Assembly: GCF_004210375.1 (NCBI RefSeq)
Contig: NW_027467782.1
Span: 34,275,771 to 34,339,770, forward strand
Length of the DNA stretch: 64,000 nucleotides
Direction of reading: 5' to 3'
Origin: Tachypleus tridentatus
Lineage: Eukaryota > Arthropoda > Merostomata > Xiphosura > Limulidae
Numbering within the stretch: position 1 is the first letter of the stretch; every line of letters begins with the position of its first letter. The notes beneath the pieces are model-generated. The model had not been told where the DNA came from. It saw nothing but the letters and a program-made list of their open reading frames with translations, and searched no databases. A program made the translations under genes and the position numbers. Of this stretch, positions 27,101 through 39,129 are shown one piece after another.

Positions 27101-29788
27101 GTGTAACAGGAAATACTTACCCAAAATATGCATTCAATGGGTAGCATGGAAAATGTTAAGCCATCTGCCTCTGCTTATTGCCTGCTGTTGATATGGAGTT
27201 TTATACAAGACCAGCCAATCATTAATTGACAAAAATGTAAAACAAATTGACAGTCAGGGGGTGTCTATACACAAACACCTGGTGTCTTTAGTTGTAGTAA
27301 CCTTTGTGCTGTCTCTAAGTAATGGACATAATTCCAGGTGATTGTGTCTGATGACAGTGGTCCATTCACATCTTCAGTATTCTCCCCATGCAAATTTCTC
27401 TCTTCCCCTATTTCTTATAGTACACTTGTTTTGTTTTGTTTCTTTTGGAGGGGGGTGGCTTTGCTTCATTAGTTACAAGCTGCTGAGGAAGTAGATATGT
27501 AGAATTTCTCATTTAGTGATGTGATTGCTGTAATACAAAACCAAGTGAACACACACCTGTATTCAGAAGTAGAGCTAGAGTGTTACCTGGTTGTGTAGTA
27601 CAAGACATGTCATTAAATTATGAATCAAGCCAATCTTGACTGTTAGATCCAGACCAATGAGCTGTGGGATGATATTCTTTGTACACCTCATTTGTATGAT
27701 ATCCAGTATTGAGTAGCCTGAATTATAGCTTTAATAACACTATATGCTCATGCCCAGCTATCCATCTGCAAGTTAATGAACAGTTGAACAGTCTGCCATT
27801 CTGTCCATCTCAGTGATATGTTGGCATCCAAAAAAAAAAAGAAAAAAGGTTTCTATGGCATTATGTTTTGCTCTACTTCCTCTATTGGGCAAAGAGTATT
27901 CTCAACTTGAGATGGACATAGTCTTTCAACAAATGCTCCCCATTAACTTACCCACCTTATGGATATCACACCCCATGGGCTTTCCCTTCCTGGTGCTGTT
28001 TCCAGAAAAGAGTTCATCATTGTAATTTCTTTCCACCATTTCAAGGTGAGAATTTAGCTCTTAGTGATGCAAAAAAAGATTAGTAACATTTCTAAAGTTA
28101 ACATTTATTTTACCTGTAAATGTATTTCAGATTGATACACCACCTCCCATTCTTCCTTCACTTTTGGTGTATTTAGTTTGCCTCATGAGGCAGATGTTTG
28201 TATGGATTACTAAGTATGGATGATGTATTGCTCTCTTATTGGTGAAAGTATAGTTAGTTATTATTACATTTTAAGAACAAAAGAAGTATGTCATCAGTTA
28301 AACCACCAAAGACAACATGACATTTACTACAGATATATTTATTTTTTTAATATATGCTATTGTAGATACAGCCCTTTGGGCAGTGCCCTTCTTTAGTTAT
28401 CTGTAGTTGAACAGTAAATTTGTGAAAGAAAATGTTCTAAATCATCAAAGGTTATATGACTTTAACAAAGAAATGTGTACAGTAATGATTACAATTTTTG
28501 TGCAAAGGTATTTATTTCTAACAGGCTTATTGTAAAGTTTACTACAGAATTGACAAAGAATGTCTTCATGCTTATGGTGAACTTTATTTCAGTGATAATT
28601 AATGCCAGGCAACTGTAGTCACATTATATTGGAAGTGCTAGGTGAAAATAGTAATTCCTGGGCATCTTTTCCCACTATAGCTACAACCCTTATTGACTTA
28701 TGGACCCATGAGTAAAACAGAAAGAGATACCTGCTTTTTTTCTGCTGTCCCTTTGATTTAATAAATTGGGCCCAGTCTTCATATCAAAATAGGGACTTTG
28801 TGGTTACTCAGTGTACTGTCTCCAGTATTCGCATTCCTCCTGATTTCCTAATCCATCCCCACCCTCGTTTTGTGGGAAAAGGGAGTCTTTTACCACTTGC
28901 CAGTTCGTAGTTGCTGGGGTAGTGGACCATGGAGGCTGCCTCCTGAATGTGCTCAATTCCATTCTGTTGAGTGTAGGGCAGTGGTTTCCTGAAGGTGTAT
29001 AGGGCATATGTTCTTCACCAGTCATACACTATATCATGAGCAAATCCATTGCAATGCTGCTCACCTCCCTGGTTGAGATCTCTCATTTTACCATCAACTG
29101 GATGCCAATTCATAGAGACTGATTTTGGATTAGAGATGGACCAACTAACATAAGTTTATATACATTTGTTGGTAAGGATTCATTGTTCTACAATTGTCAA
29201 GTGCTCCAACTCTGTGTAATTGAGTCTTGTATGGGGTAGATGTAGTCTCTCCAGTGCTCCACTTCTGATAAATTCAAACTTGGAGGAGGATGGTGTGCAG
29301 AGTGGAACCTATCTGATTGGTATTTGAGTGAACCTCCACACTGACGCATCTCTTCCTACTGTTATTCAGGTGTTAGGTTCCTGAGTGGCTGGTGTTGGTT
29401 CTGGATTTGCACATGCACAACATTTTGACTGATGGCATGAAATTTCTTCTTTCTTTCTTCTGAAGTTGAGGTTTAGATGGTGTGGACTCTCTCTCTGCCA
29501 TTGGTTGGATGATACATACCAGATGCTGCTTGGCTTTGGAATGAAGATGACCAGGCAGGTGTTGTCTGGTGGTGAATGAAAAGTTTTTCATATAAAAAAG
29601 CAGCATTCAATGCTTAGATCTGTTAGTTAAGAGTGCATGCTTGTTGCAAAAATATTCTTTGTGCAGGAAAATAACAAATTCTGATATTTGCCTGCACATA
29701 ATGTTATGTATATAGTTTGTATGTAAGTATATTTAATTTTAAGAAATGTATATAATTCTGATATTTTACTACATTTAATGTTATAAAG
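24177..29788. other. Long T/pyrimidine-rich non-coding stretch
   Basis: From about 24450 to 29600 the + strand is enriched in T and C (TTTCTTTT, CTTCC runs). Open frames up to ~110 codons are low-complexity, hydrophobic by composition or unrecognised. The texture resembles an old, heavily decayed transposon on the minus strand, but I could not identify any protein motif. A poly-A tract occurs at 27831-27846. Confidence 0.4.
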
Positions 29789-29871
29789 GCAGAAGAAAAG
29801 CTAGACTTCTCTGTGATTCCAATTGTTTTGAAAAGTGTTGAAGGATGTGAAAGTTTACAAGTTCAAGTAAT
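29789..29871 (+). CDS. Internal exon 1 of an unidentified gene
   Basis: The frame begins AEEKLDFSVIPIVLKSVEG and ends in ...VQV plus AT, followed by a consensus donor (AT|GTAAGT), leaving phase 2. The next exon at 31992 starts with a single G and is open in exactly the frame needed, restoring ATG (Met). The acceptor is either TTATAAAG (start 29789) or GGCAG (start 29793). The alternation of hydrophobic and polar residues suggests amphipathic helices. Earlier exons must lie upstream; whether the Tudor exon 7.5 kb away belongs to the same gene cannot be decided. Confidence 0.65.
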
Positions 29872-31991
29872 GTAAGTATGAAAGTTTAGAACTGATACAA
29901 AAATTTATTATAACTGTAAAATGTACACAATACCTTCTCTATGTTCTTGATTTTTTTGTTGAAATGTTTGAATAAGACATATTACACAAAAAAGCAAAAG
30001 GATAGTTAGAAATTGTAATATTTTAACTATAATAAGATATATCCACTTCTAAAATCATACATAGTTTATTTTAATCACTTTATGCACATGTAGATGGCAC
30101 GTCACCACTAAATTTGAGTTACTGGAGTGGGACTATTTATTGTTTTTCTTGTATATGATATGTTTTACTTCTAAATTTTAACTGCTAGAGTAAGCCTTCC
30201 AATCTCTTTTGTGCTGGAAAGTTGAGTTTTTAGTCTGTTTAAATTTCATAATTTTTAGGTGCAAATACAGCTCAGTTACTAAGCTTAATGAATTATAGTG
30301 GAATTCTGTGGTTATCAGTATTGTAGTTTTTGAATCTTTTGGTTATTCCAATATATATTTAAAACCTTTACAAAAATTTTGTTTCATGTCCTCTATGTTT
30401 GAAATATCCTAAAGATTAGTAAGCTATAACAAGCATCATCCAGGTGCAAAGGTTGTAGCTGGAAAAGACAATTGCTTTCTTCATTTCCTGTTTTATGTTT
30501 TAAGAAAAATAAGTTTAAGAACATGTTTGAAAATGTTAATAAACTATGTAGATATATAATGTACAATAATTGCAATGTGGCTGTATTTTACAAAATATTA
30601 GGCCGCTAAAACACACAAAAATAGGTCACTTTGTAAAGATTTAAAATCAGTTTTATATTATTGGTTTGGGAAACATGAGTGCATGTGCACCACATCATTG
30701 AAATTTGTGTTAGCTTGGCGTGGCTGAAAGGCAGTATAGTAAAAATAATAAAACTGTATAATTGTATAATGTAATGAGATTTAATCTATATAGTCTGAAC
30801 ATTTATGTTGTGGTGTTATAATCTGTAGTCATTCTTGAGTGAAAAAGGCATAATTTATGCTATATTTATTTCCTAATTTTATGTGGTGGTTATGAGATCA
30901 TCAAACTGACTTGACCCAATGAGAGATTTGGTGAGGAAATAATATAAAATATAAAGTTTATTTTTCTTAAGAAATGTCATAAAACTATTTGGATGATATA
31001 AATATTTTGCATGTGAAATTTGAAAATTTTCTGATGCATAAAAATATATATTTTATCTTAAAATGAAAATTACTTTGCACATTAAATAGGCAATGTGCTA
31101 AAATAACAAAGGGCATGATAAAACATTGCATAACAAACCTTAAAACTTAATAGAAATAAAACTAATATTTTGCGTATGATAGCATTGTAATATTTACAAA
31201 TTTTGTGAACATGCACTTACTAATTTAGAATTAACAGCATGAAAACTATAGCAACCACAAAATGGTAACAAAGTTGGTCCATGGACCTAGGCTCTTCCTG
31301 AAAGTGTTTGTACATCTGTCATTGCTCATATATACAGAGGTTGTATGCATTTCAGTGATGAGTTGTACTTGATAAGTTCATGCATGGTAATGGCTTGATC
31401 TGGTTTAAAATTATTATATGCCTGCTATTTAAGTACAGAGTGAACCATGATTCATCTTTAAAAAGGATATGACTCCACATGCTGTGCATTCATTGGATAT
31501 GTTCTTTACAGAATTGCAGAAAGGCTGCTTTGTACCTTGTTTTGCATTTTACATGGAATCTAACCTTGTGAAAATGTTACAAGGCTTAATACTGGTTCAC
31601 AAACACCTTAATCACTGTAGTTCACTTGAAAAAGTAAGAATTCAAACAGTTGTTTCATTAAATATTGTAACATAGACCATGTTCTTCAGTAAGATCTTAT
31701 AGTAGTGATTTTGTCTTTTTCTGGTTATAATATTTCAACTTTTGTTTATTCTTAACTGTTCGGTACAGAGTAACTAATGTTTGTGAGATTCAAGCAAAAA
31801 TTGAAACAGCTTTTCAGTCTAAGAGCTCCATATATTGCTTTCAATGTATGGACTAATTTTGAAATATATTGAAAACTTAAAAATGTGATTAGCAACTCAA
31901 TAAGATAAGGTATTACAATGAAATGTTTCATTTTAAAAGCATCGTCCAACTGTATAATTTGTACGTGGTTATTCTTTCTTTGCATCTTTAG
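29872..31991. other. Intron of the unidentified gene
   Basis: AT-rich sequence bounded by GTAAGT and CATCTTTAG. No recognisable repeat or coding segment; open frames here (up to 77 codons) look random. Confidence 0.55.
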
Positions 31992-32106
31992 GTTTGTAAT
32001 GGAGTTACTGGTATTTGACTTACTTCAGTTTACACCAGGAAGTAAAGAGAAATTGTGGAATATACTATACAAGCAACTAGAATTAGGAGGAATTGATCTT
32101 AAATTG
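31992..32106 (+). CDS. Internal exon 2 of the unidentified gene
   Basis: The exon is bounded by CATCTTTAG and GTATGT. It encodes FVMELLVFDLLQFTPG followed by SKEKLWNILYKQLELGG and IDLKL, 38 full codons, ending in phase 0. The leucine-rich helical pattern resembles a HEAT/armadillo-type solenoid, but this is a structural impression, not a family assignment. Phase match with the exons on both sides is the main evidence. Confidence 0.75.
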
Positions 32107-32298
32107 GTATGTATTTAGTTACAAATTGCTTTAATGTACTTAATTATAAGTTTATAATGAAATTAAGTACTGATATTTAAAATTAGTTGTTGATTGTGTG
32201 ACCAGTCACTACACCACTGTGCCAGTAGATTGTGACAACCTTAACTGTGAATAATGAAAGTAATCAGGTACTTTGTTGCATGCTTATAATTAGTATGT

Positions 32299-32414
32299 GT
32301 GTGTTTTTTTTATAAAAAAGCCACATTGGGCTATCTGTCGAGTTTACCCATGGGAATCGAACCTCTGATTTTAGCATTGTAAGTCTGTAGATTTATTACT
32401 GTACCAGAGTGGAA
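32299..32414 (-). mobile_element. tRNA-derived SINE, family 2 (diverged)
   Basis: Read on the minus strand it has a tRNA-like head (CTGGTACAGTAATAAATC, TTACAATGCTAAAATC, GGTTCGATTCCC B box) and a tail starting CGACAGATAGCCCAATGTGG. It matches the copy at 53771-53886 in the same order. No clear target-site duplication. Confidence 0.7.
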
Positions 32415-33179
32415 CTATAATTAGTACTGATGAGACTAAAGGTATCCATAATTACTTAATTCACCTTTTGAGTTTGTCACATCACACAAGATGAGGTACC
32501 TGTTCTTTGTTTGGGTTTATAAGCTTAAAACAAAGTTTGTGGGTGGATACTGTAATAAATAATACAAAAATCCTAACTTTTACACAATTTATTTAAAATA
32601 TAACACATTATTACAGCATTAATTATTACCTCAATGAAAGTTTTGTATAAACTTTAAAAACTCAATATGTGTATACTTTAGATATGGTATACACTGTGTG
32701 ATGGTCAGGGTGACCTTGTAGGAAGAAGTAGTGGCATTAGAGATGCTTACTGTTACCTACTTTCAACACCCCTCTGAATGTCCTATTACAATGTTTCATA
32801 TGATTAATTAATTGACAACCATTGGGCACAGAAGTGGCTTGGAGGTCAAAATTCAAAGATCATGGTTCGAAGTAGGAAATGGGTATAACTGAAGAAAGGA
32901 CATTTCACACCAGCATTATGTTGGCTATTGGAGCAGAAGCTTCAGGCAAGTTTATGTAGTATTGCAATTTTGGCAACCATATTATTTCTTTGAATTCTTC
33001 CATAGATAAAGCTAGTGCACTCTCTGAGATATATACACACTGTGTATGTGTTGTTCTATTGAAAGTTTAAGTTTTTTTTTGTGTGTGTATGGATGTGGCA
33101 CCATATGTGAATGTAGATAATGTTAATTTACATCAAAGATGATAAATACTCAGTAATAGTAATAATAGGGGAAGGAATT

Positions 33180-33330
33180 GTGAACATTCATTAAGTGTCC
33201 CTTATTCCAAATTATCATCCCACAAAGTTTGGTTGAGGTTAGCCCCCCTGTGAGTTAGGAGGTGTAAGATAAGACAAACATAGATTTTTGTCCTCATACA
33301 GAGAGAAAATTTTATATTAGATCTGAGTCA
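33180..33330 (+). mobile_element. Possible RTE-like LINE 3' end remnant
   Basis: The pattern CCACAAAGTTTGGTTGAGGT, then GATAAGACAAACATAGATTT, then TTTTATATTAGAT resembles the 3' tails of RTE-type LINEs in many animals. It is short and no coding part is visible, so the call is tentative. Confidence 0.3.
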
Positions 33331-34049
33331 ATTTTGAATTCAGTTAATAGCATCTGACTGGCATATCTAGAATATGTAAGTGGCTTATTTAATTTTGAGC
33401 AAAATATATCCTGCACACGTTTTGAAGATGGGAATTAAAATGATCTTATTTTTAACCCTTTGGACTGGCTAGTTGATGTTGTGCTGTTGTTGTTTGTTGC
33501 CCTCTCCCACTAAAATGTGTAACCTAATTGGATAATATCTATGCTTGTACTTGAAAAATTATGTAAGTTTGTTTAGTATTTGTGTACTATTTTAGATTAT
33601 GAATTTTTTTGAAATATAATTGTGAAATGATTTTTAATAGTTTTGTCACATCTGGTTTTCTTTTTCCCCTGTGTCTTAAATCATGTAAATGTATCCATTA
33701 GAGAGATTTTTTTTTGTTAAAGTTTTATTTTGTCTGCATTGTTCCATTTATGACAATCATTTTCTCATCTTCTCATACAGTTTTTCACACATGATTAAAT
33801 TAGCCATTAAAAAATGAGAAAGAAAATAAGACAAATGAATTTGATATTATCATTGGTCATAATATTGTGTTTTATATATCAAATGAGCTATACCTAGTTT
33901 TAATTTTATCAGTTATTTGTACTTGTCCTTATTTATTGAAGCAGTTGTATAGCTTCTGAAATAGCATGAAATTGAAGAAAGTAAGAGCACTGACCACAAG
34001 ATACACAACTTGTATTCTAAACCTGCACTGATACAAGCATTATATTACC

Positions 34050-34600
34050 AGCTATACAGTACTGTGCAAAAATGTTAGTCAAACATTAGGTGTCAGGTTA
34101 CTTTCACAAAACAATAGAAAGTTGGTCACACGTGAAACATCAGAAGTGTATTAATCTTCATATTCAGTACAACAGAAACTTGGTGGAAGTGCTAGTTGTC
34201 CCATCTTTCATGCATGCTTGTAAAATATTTAATTAAAGTTTCTTTTAGGATATTGTTCTAAGTGTCTCTAATACACTCCCATAAAGTTTCTTTATATGTA
34301 ACTTTTGATTTATCTTATTTTGGATCTATCAAATCCCAGCTCTGCATAGTTGGATTGAGATCAGGGCTCTAGAGGGGCCATTGCATCATTTGAATGATGC
34401 AGCTTCTTTCTTAGCTAAATAATTTTTGCACAGGTTGATGAGTGTTTTGGTAATAGAATACTTTACTACTAATACAAAAACTGCTAGGTATTGATAACCA
34501 TGTATGTCCATCCTGAAGAACTGCCATTCTCCACCCAGAGGGTCAATGAATATATTATGTTTATGTTAATAATAAGTTTCATGTTATGTGCACCTCACAT
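34050..34600 (-). pseudogene. Tc1/mariner transposase remnant
   Basis: On the minus strand the C-terminal half of a DD34E-type transposase can be read through stops and shifts: PKHSS..CKNYLAKKEAASF at about 34440-34390, SPDLNP near 34365, then KSKVTYKETLWECIRDT and MHERWDN. The right end of the element (about 34055-34075 on the + strand) carries TACAGTACTGTGCAAAAATG, like a Tc1 terminal inverted repeat. The 5' half, including the first catalytic aspartate region, is absent or unrecognisable. It is a different Tc1 lineage from the element at 45162. Confidence 0.7.
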
Positions 34601-34807
34601 TGTAAAATGCTCTGTTGTTACTGATGGATTCCTCTATAATTTTCTAAGTAAGATAATGTAGTACATTTGTGTGTTGTTAACAATTACTTAGATTACCTAC
34701 ATAGAACTAAATGTTAGCATTGCAGTCTTGTTAACCTCATCTTAATTACACTAATGTTACTGTGCTATTATTACACTGTTCATGACTTAGTACAGTCAAA
34801 AACATTT

Positions 34808-35580
34808 CTTTAGTACCGATGTTCTGGTACATTAGTCTTGTTTTTGTTCTTTAGCTACAGTGGTGTTTATTGATGTTCTGGTATATTAGTCTTGTTTCTG
34901 TTCCTTAGGTACACTGGCATTATTGATGTTTTGGTACATTAGTCCTGTTTCTGTTCCTTAGGTACAGTGGCATTATTGATGTTCTGGTACATTAGTCCTG
35001 TTTCTGTTTAGTTAGTATAGTGGTGTTATTGAGTTTCTGGTATAGTAGTCTTGTTTCTGTACCTTTATTACAGTGGTGTTATTGATGTTCTGGTACGGTC
35101 ATCTTGTTTCTGTTCACTTAGTGCAATGGTGTTCTGGTATAGTAATCTTGTTTCTGTCCTTTAGGTACAGTGATGTTATTGATATTCTGATATACTATTG
35201 TTTCTGTTCCTCTAGAGCAGGGGTGTTATTAATGTTCTGGTACAGCAGTCTTGTTTATGTTTTTTAATACAGTGGTGTTATGGGTGTTCTAGTACAATAG
35301 TCTTGTTTCTGTTCCTTTAGTATAGTGGTGTTACTGATGTTCTGGTACAGTAGTCATGTTTTGTTCCTTTAATATAGTAGTGTTATTGACGTTCTGGTAC
35401 AGTAGTCATGTTTTTGTTCCATTATTACAGTAGTGTTATTGATATTCTGGTATAGTAGACTTGAATTTATTCCTTTATTATAGTGGTGTTTTTGTTTTGT
35501 TGGTGTAATGCTCTGGTTTGTATTCCTTTAGCACAGTAGTTTTGTTGATGTTATAGTACAATTGTCTTATCTCTTCCTTT
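34808..35580 (+). repeat. ~53-bp minisatellite, about 14 units
   Basis: The core GATGTTCTGGTACA(G/T)TAGTC recurs at about 34821, 34875, 34928, 34981, 35034, 35085, 35129, 35182, 35234, 35285, 35339, 35391, 35443 and, weakly, 35545. Between cores each unit has TTGTTTCTGTTCCTTTAG and then TACAGTGGTGTTATT. Spacing is mostly 51-54 bases. More diverged similar words (for example TTAATACAGTGTTGTTATAT near 37105 and GTACAGTG near 37460 and 37570) suggest that the array once extended further. Confidence 0.85.
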
Positions 35581-35589
35581 AACCCCATC

Positions 35590-37110
35590 ACACTGGGTGC
35601 TGAGCATGACACAATGTTTTAGTGTCTTACCTTGAATATTTTATTAAACAACTTCATGGTTATGGTATGCCAATTAGAATAGCATAAAACCTTTGTTAAT
35701 AAACCATATTTTAATAACATATAAATAATCAGCTCTTAATTTTGCAAGGCACTATCATAAAAAATTCTGAATATTTCCTAGTGTGATACACATGACACAT
35801 GCTGGCAGATTTTATCCACCACCCATGGAAGAAGTATGAAATTGAATGAAAACTACTTTCTCTAAAATCATCATTGCTCAGATAAACCACATTAAATATA
35901 GTCTTCAACATTTTTTTCTACTGAATAGAAAGTCAGACTCCTGCTGTCACATCCTCTCTTTCAAGTTGTGTTCATAGTTCTCTTTATGCTTAACTGTATG
36001 TTACCTATAACTAATAGACAGTTAAGGTTTTCATTCTATCAAATGATGTATTTCACAATATTTTCTTCTGTATAACCAACGTTCCATTGAGAAATGACTA
36101 GCTTGGATTAATTTGTAATGACTCTTGTCACAGATCTAGAAAGCTAGTAAATTTTTGAGTGATGTGTAAATTTTGCATGTTATAGTCTATGTTGTTTGTA
36201 GCATTATTTAATGAAATAAAATTATAAATTGCGATAATATAAGTAGCATTAAAAGTTATGGTTAACTCTCTTCAACAATCAAGAGAAACAGTGTAGATTG
36301 TTCAAGTGTTTCATTTATTTATTTGTTTATGTTTATTTTTTGTGTATAATTATAAAAGCAACTAAAATGTAAAAAATAAGTAAGGATATTTTTTAAGTTA
36401 AGATAAAGTAAAATCAACAATAAGTATAATTTTTTCACGAGACACTTGAGCTTATTGTACTAGTTGTAGTAGCTCATGGGTAATGTAATTCGATAGCGTA
36501 ATGTGAGCTGGATGTTTCTTGACTTGATTTTACATCTTATAATGGCTTGACAGTAGTTTGTTGCAGTTTAAATGGTGATAAACCTTAATTATAAATAGAT
36601 GTGTTACAAACTAAGAGCTACTTAGGATAAATGAGTGTAGTTTCTTCTTGCAATATGAAGTCATTCTAGAAAGAAGAAAGGGTAATTCAGGGTTTTTTAA
36701 ATTTATTTTATTGTTTTGGTGGTTTCAAGGTCAGTGAAGTTAATCAATCCTGTTTTGAGTTGGGTTAAAAAAATTACATATAAACTATCAAGATTTACTG
36801 AAAAAAATGTTTGAAATGTATTTATGGAGGTCTTAGGGTTATATACAAAGGAGGTATTTTAATTTTAACATTAAAATAACTTTTCACACAGATTATTCAA
36901 AACAAATTATCATATGGACAAATCTTTATTTTATTTAATTAAATATGATTCTTTGTATGTTAGAGACTTGTAATATTAACTGAAACATTGCCAGATTTTG
37001 AAAATATACCACTTTGAAAGTTAGAAGTATTAAATCTAAACAGACTGTAAACAAGCACAAGGAGGTCACATGGTCAGTCATACAGATCAAGGCTGTGTTG
37101 AGAGAGTTAA
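35590..37110 (+). repeat. Dispersed repeat, copy A
   Basis: This segment aligns by eye, in order, with 43415-44780. Shared words include TTAGTGTCTTAC, TCATTGCTCAGA(T/C)AAACCA, CTATCAAATGATGTATT, AATGACTAGCTTGGA against AATGGCTAGCTTGGA, CTACTTAGG(A/G)TAAATGA, and ATGGACAAATCTTTATTTTA. No long ORF, no tRNA-like head and no clear terminal repeats were found. It could be a non-autonomous DNA transposon or part of a larger retroelement. Confidence 0.7.
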
Positions 37111-38163
37111 TACAGTGTTGTTATATATGTTCTTGTACAATGGATTTTTATCTGTTCCTTTATTGCAGTGATCTTTTAGTTATTTTATGTTATCATAACG
37201 TTTTGTTATTCTGGTGTTGTGTTGGGCTTGATGGTTCCCTGAATATATATATATATATACAGTTGTGTTGTCAGTGTAGTAATATTTTTCTCTCTCTCTC
37301 TCTTTTTTTTTTTTTGTCAATATCCTGTATACTATTGCATCATGAACAGACAGTATACTAGCTTTATGATGTGCTCTTATTATAATGACTTTGTAGGCAT
37401 TCTGTTACCTTAGATATCTTTTGGCTGTTGTTTCAGCATATTGATCTTGTTAATACATATTAGTACAGTGAACATATTAACCTGTACACTACAGTTATTC
37501 TAGTATATTGTTAATTATTGTATCCTTGTTTATGCATTGTCAGTACAATGATTTTTATGTTGCTATATTAGTACAGTGTTCATGTTGATGTTGTGTTACC
37601 ACAGTTTTCTTCTGGGAATACTGATACTTCAGGGTACTTGTTGATGATTATTGAGGATGCTTGTTTTTTTACACTGAGGATGGTGGTTTTGTTGGTATCT
37701 TCTTAACACTATGGTATTTTCTATGTCCTCTTAGTATGATGTGCTCTATGTCACATCTATTTAGTACAGTTAAAGTTTTAATAGTACAATAATCTTTTTT
37801 GACATTCAGTTATTACAGTGGTTTTGTTGATTACTGCTTTGTAGTAGTTTGTTTCATTTGAAATGTCTGACTGTATATGTAAAAATTAACACTCCATATT
37901 ATTTACTACCACAAGTTTTAATAATCAAAGTATGCTATATTTTCTGCATAGGTTTTTTTTTTCCATATAGGATCCACTTCTTGTCATAGGTAATGCTTTG
38001 CTTTAAGAATGACTCCCTCTTGTTCCTAACCAGTTTTCTGCTCTTCTATCAGTTCATGTGGTACCTCTTTGCCCAAATTTTTAACTTTCTGATTGCAGCC
38101 AGGTGATGAGAAACAGTTGCACTGGAAACTTCTCAGTCTACTGAAAGTGCCTGAACTGTCATT

Positions 38164-38375
38164 ATGTGGGCAAGCTTATGCAGTAGCACTTAATATGAAC
38201 TGTCATGTGTAGCACTAAATATGTAATGGGCTAGCTTATGCAGTAGCACTTAATATGAACTGTCATGTGTGGGCTAGCTTATGCAGTAGCACTTAATATG
38301 AACTGTCATGTGTGGGTTAGCTTATGCAGTAGCACTTAATATGAACTGTCATGTGTGGGCTAGCTTATGCAGTAA
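38164..38375 (+). repeat. 43-bp tandem repeat, five copies
   Basis: The unit starts CTAGCTTATGCAGTAGCACT and ends in GAACTGTCATGTGTGGG. Five copies occur, the first two separated by a diverged insert (TAGCACTAAATATGTAATGGG). Near identity of the units implies recent expansion. Confidence 0.9.
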
Positions 38376-39129
38376 CTATTACTGTTTCTTCATTCACAAC
38401 AGATTGAAGCCTTCCTCAGTGTTTATTCTCGAGGTTCCTATTACCAGAACGAATAGTAGTTTGAGAAGTATTCCCTTGTTCCAGTGCCAAATTGATGTTT
38501 TTAGCAACCTTGACTGCATTTTTTTGCCAATTTGAGCTCATATCAAAAAAGTAGTTTCAGTTCTTTTGAAGAAATCATCTTGTGTAGGGTTCCAAAGAAA
38601 TACAAAAACAATTATAATACAACTTGACATGACAGGCAAATGTAAAACACAGCACTCTCAGTAGTATCAAATAGCATACAGTCAAGTTACTGTATTCAGC
38701 TTATTCTAATCACAGTCACTGTTCTACTAAGTGAAAATAAGCCATTTCATATAAAATGACCTAATAAATGCTCTTCTTTGTGTAATACACAATACTTACA
38801 TTAGCTAGCTTTGAAAAAATAAAAAGCTTCATTTTCTCTAGTGTAAGTTATATGAATATAGGTTTTTTCATGTTCATTCATTTGATGTTTGTGCTTCAAA
38901 TTATTTCTGCTTAAAACACAAACTTCATTGCCTGTAACTTTAATTGTATTCTTGATAAACAACTTTTCGGTAGTTTATACATTCCAGATCAAAAGGTTAA
39001 TGAAAGTATCATAGAAGTCTGTGTTATCAGTAACACATTCAAACAAGAAAAATTAATCTTTTTAGATAAATAATTAAAATGAATTAAAGAAATGTCTTAG
39101 TGTTTTAATTTTTTTTGTAAGTTTTTTTA

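Noticed and set aside
22208-29788. Search for proline-rich and YG-box exons that would complete an SMN gene
   Set aside because: No matching segment was seen on the + strand, so the Tudor exon is reported alone.
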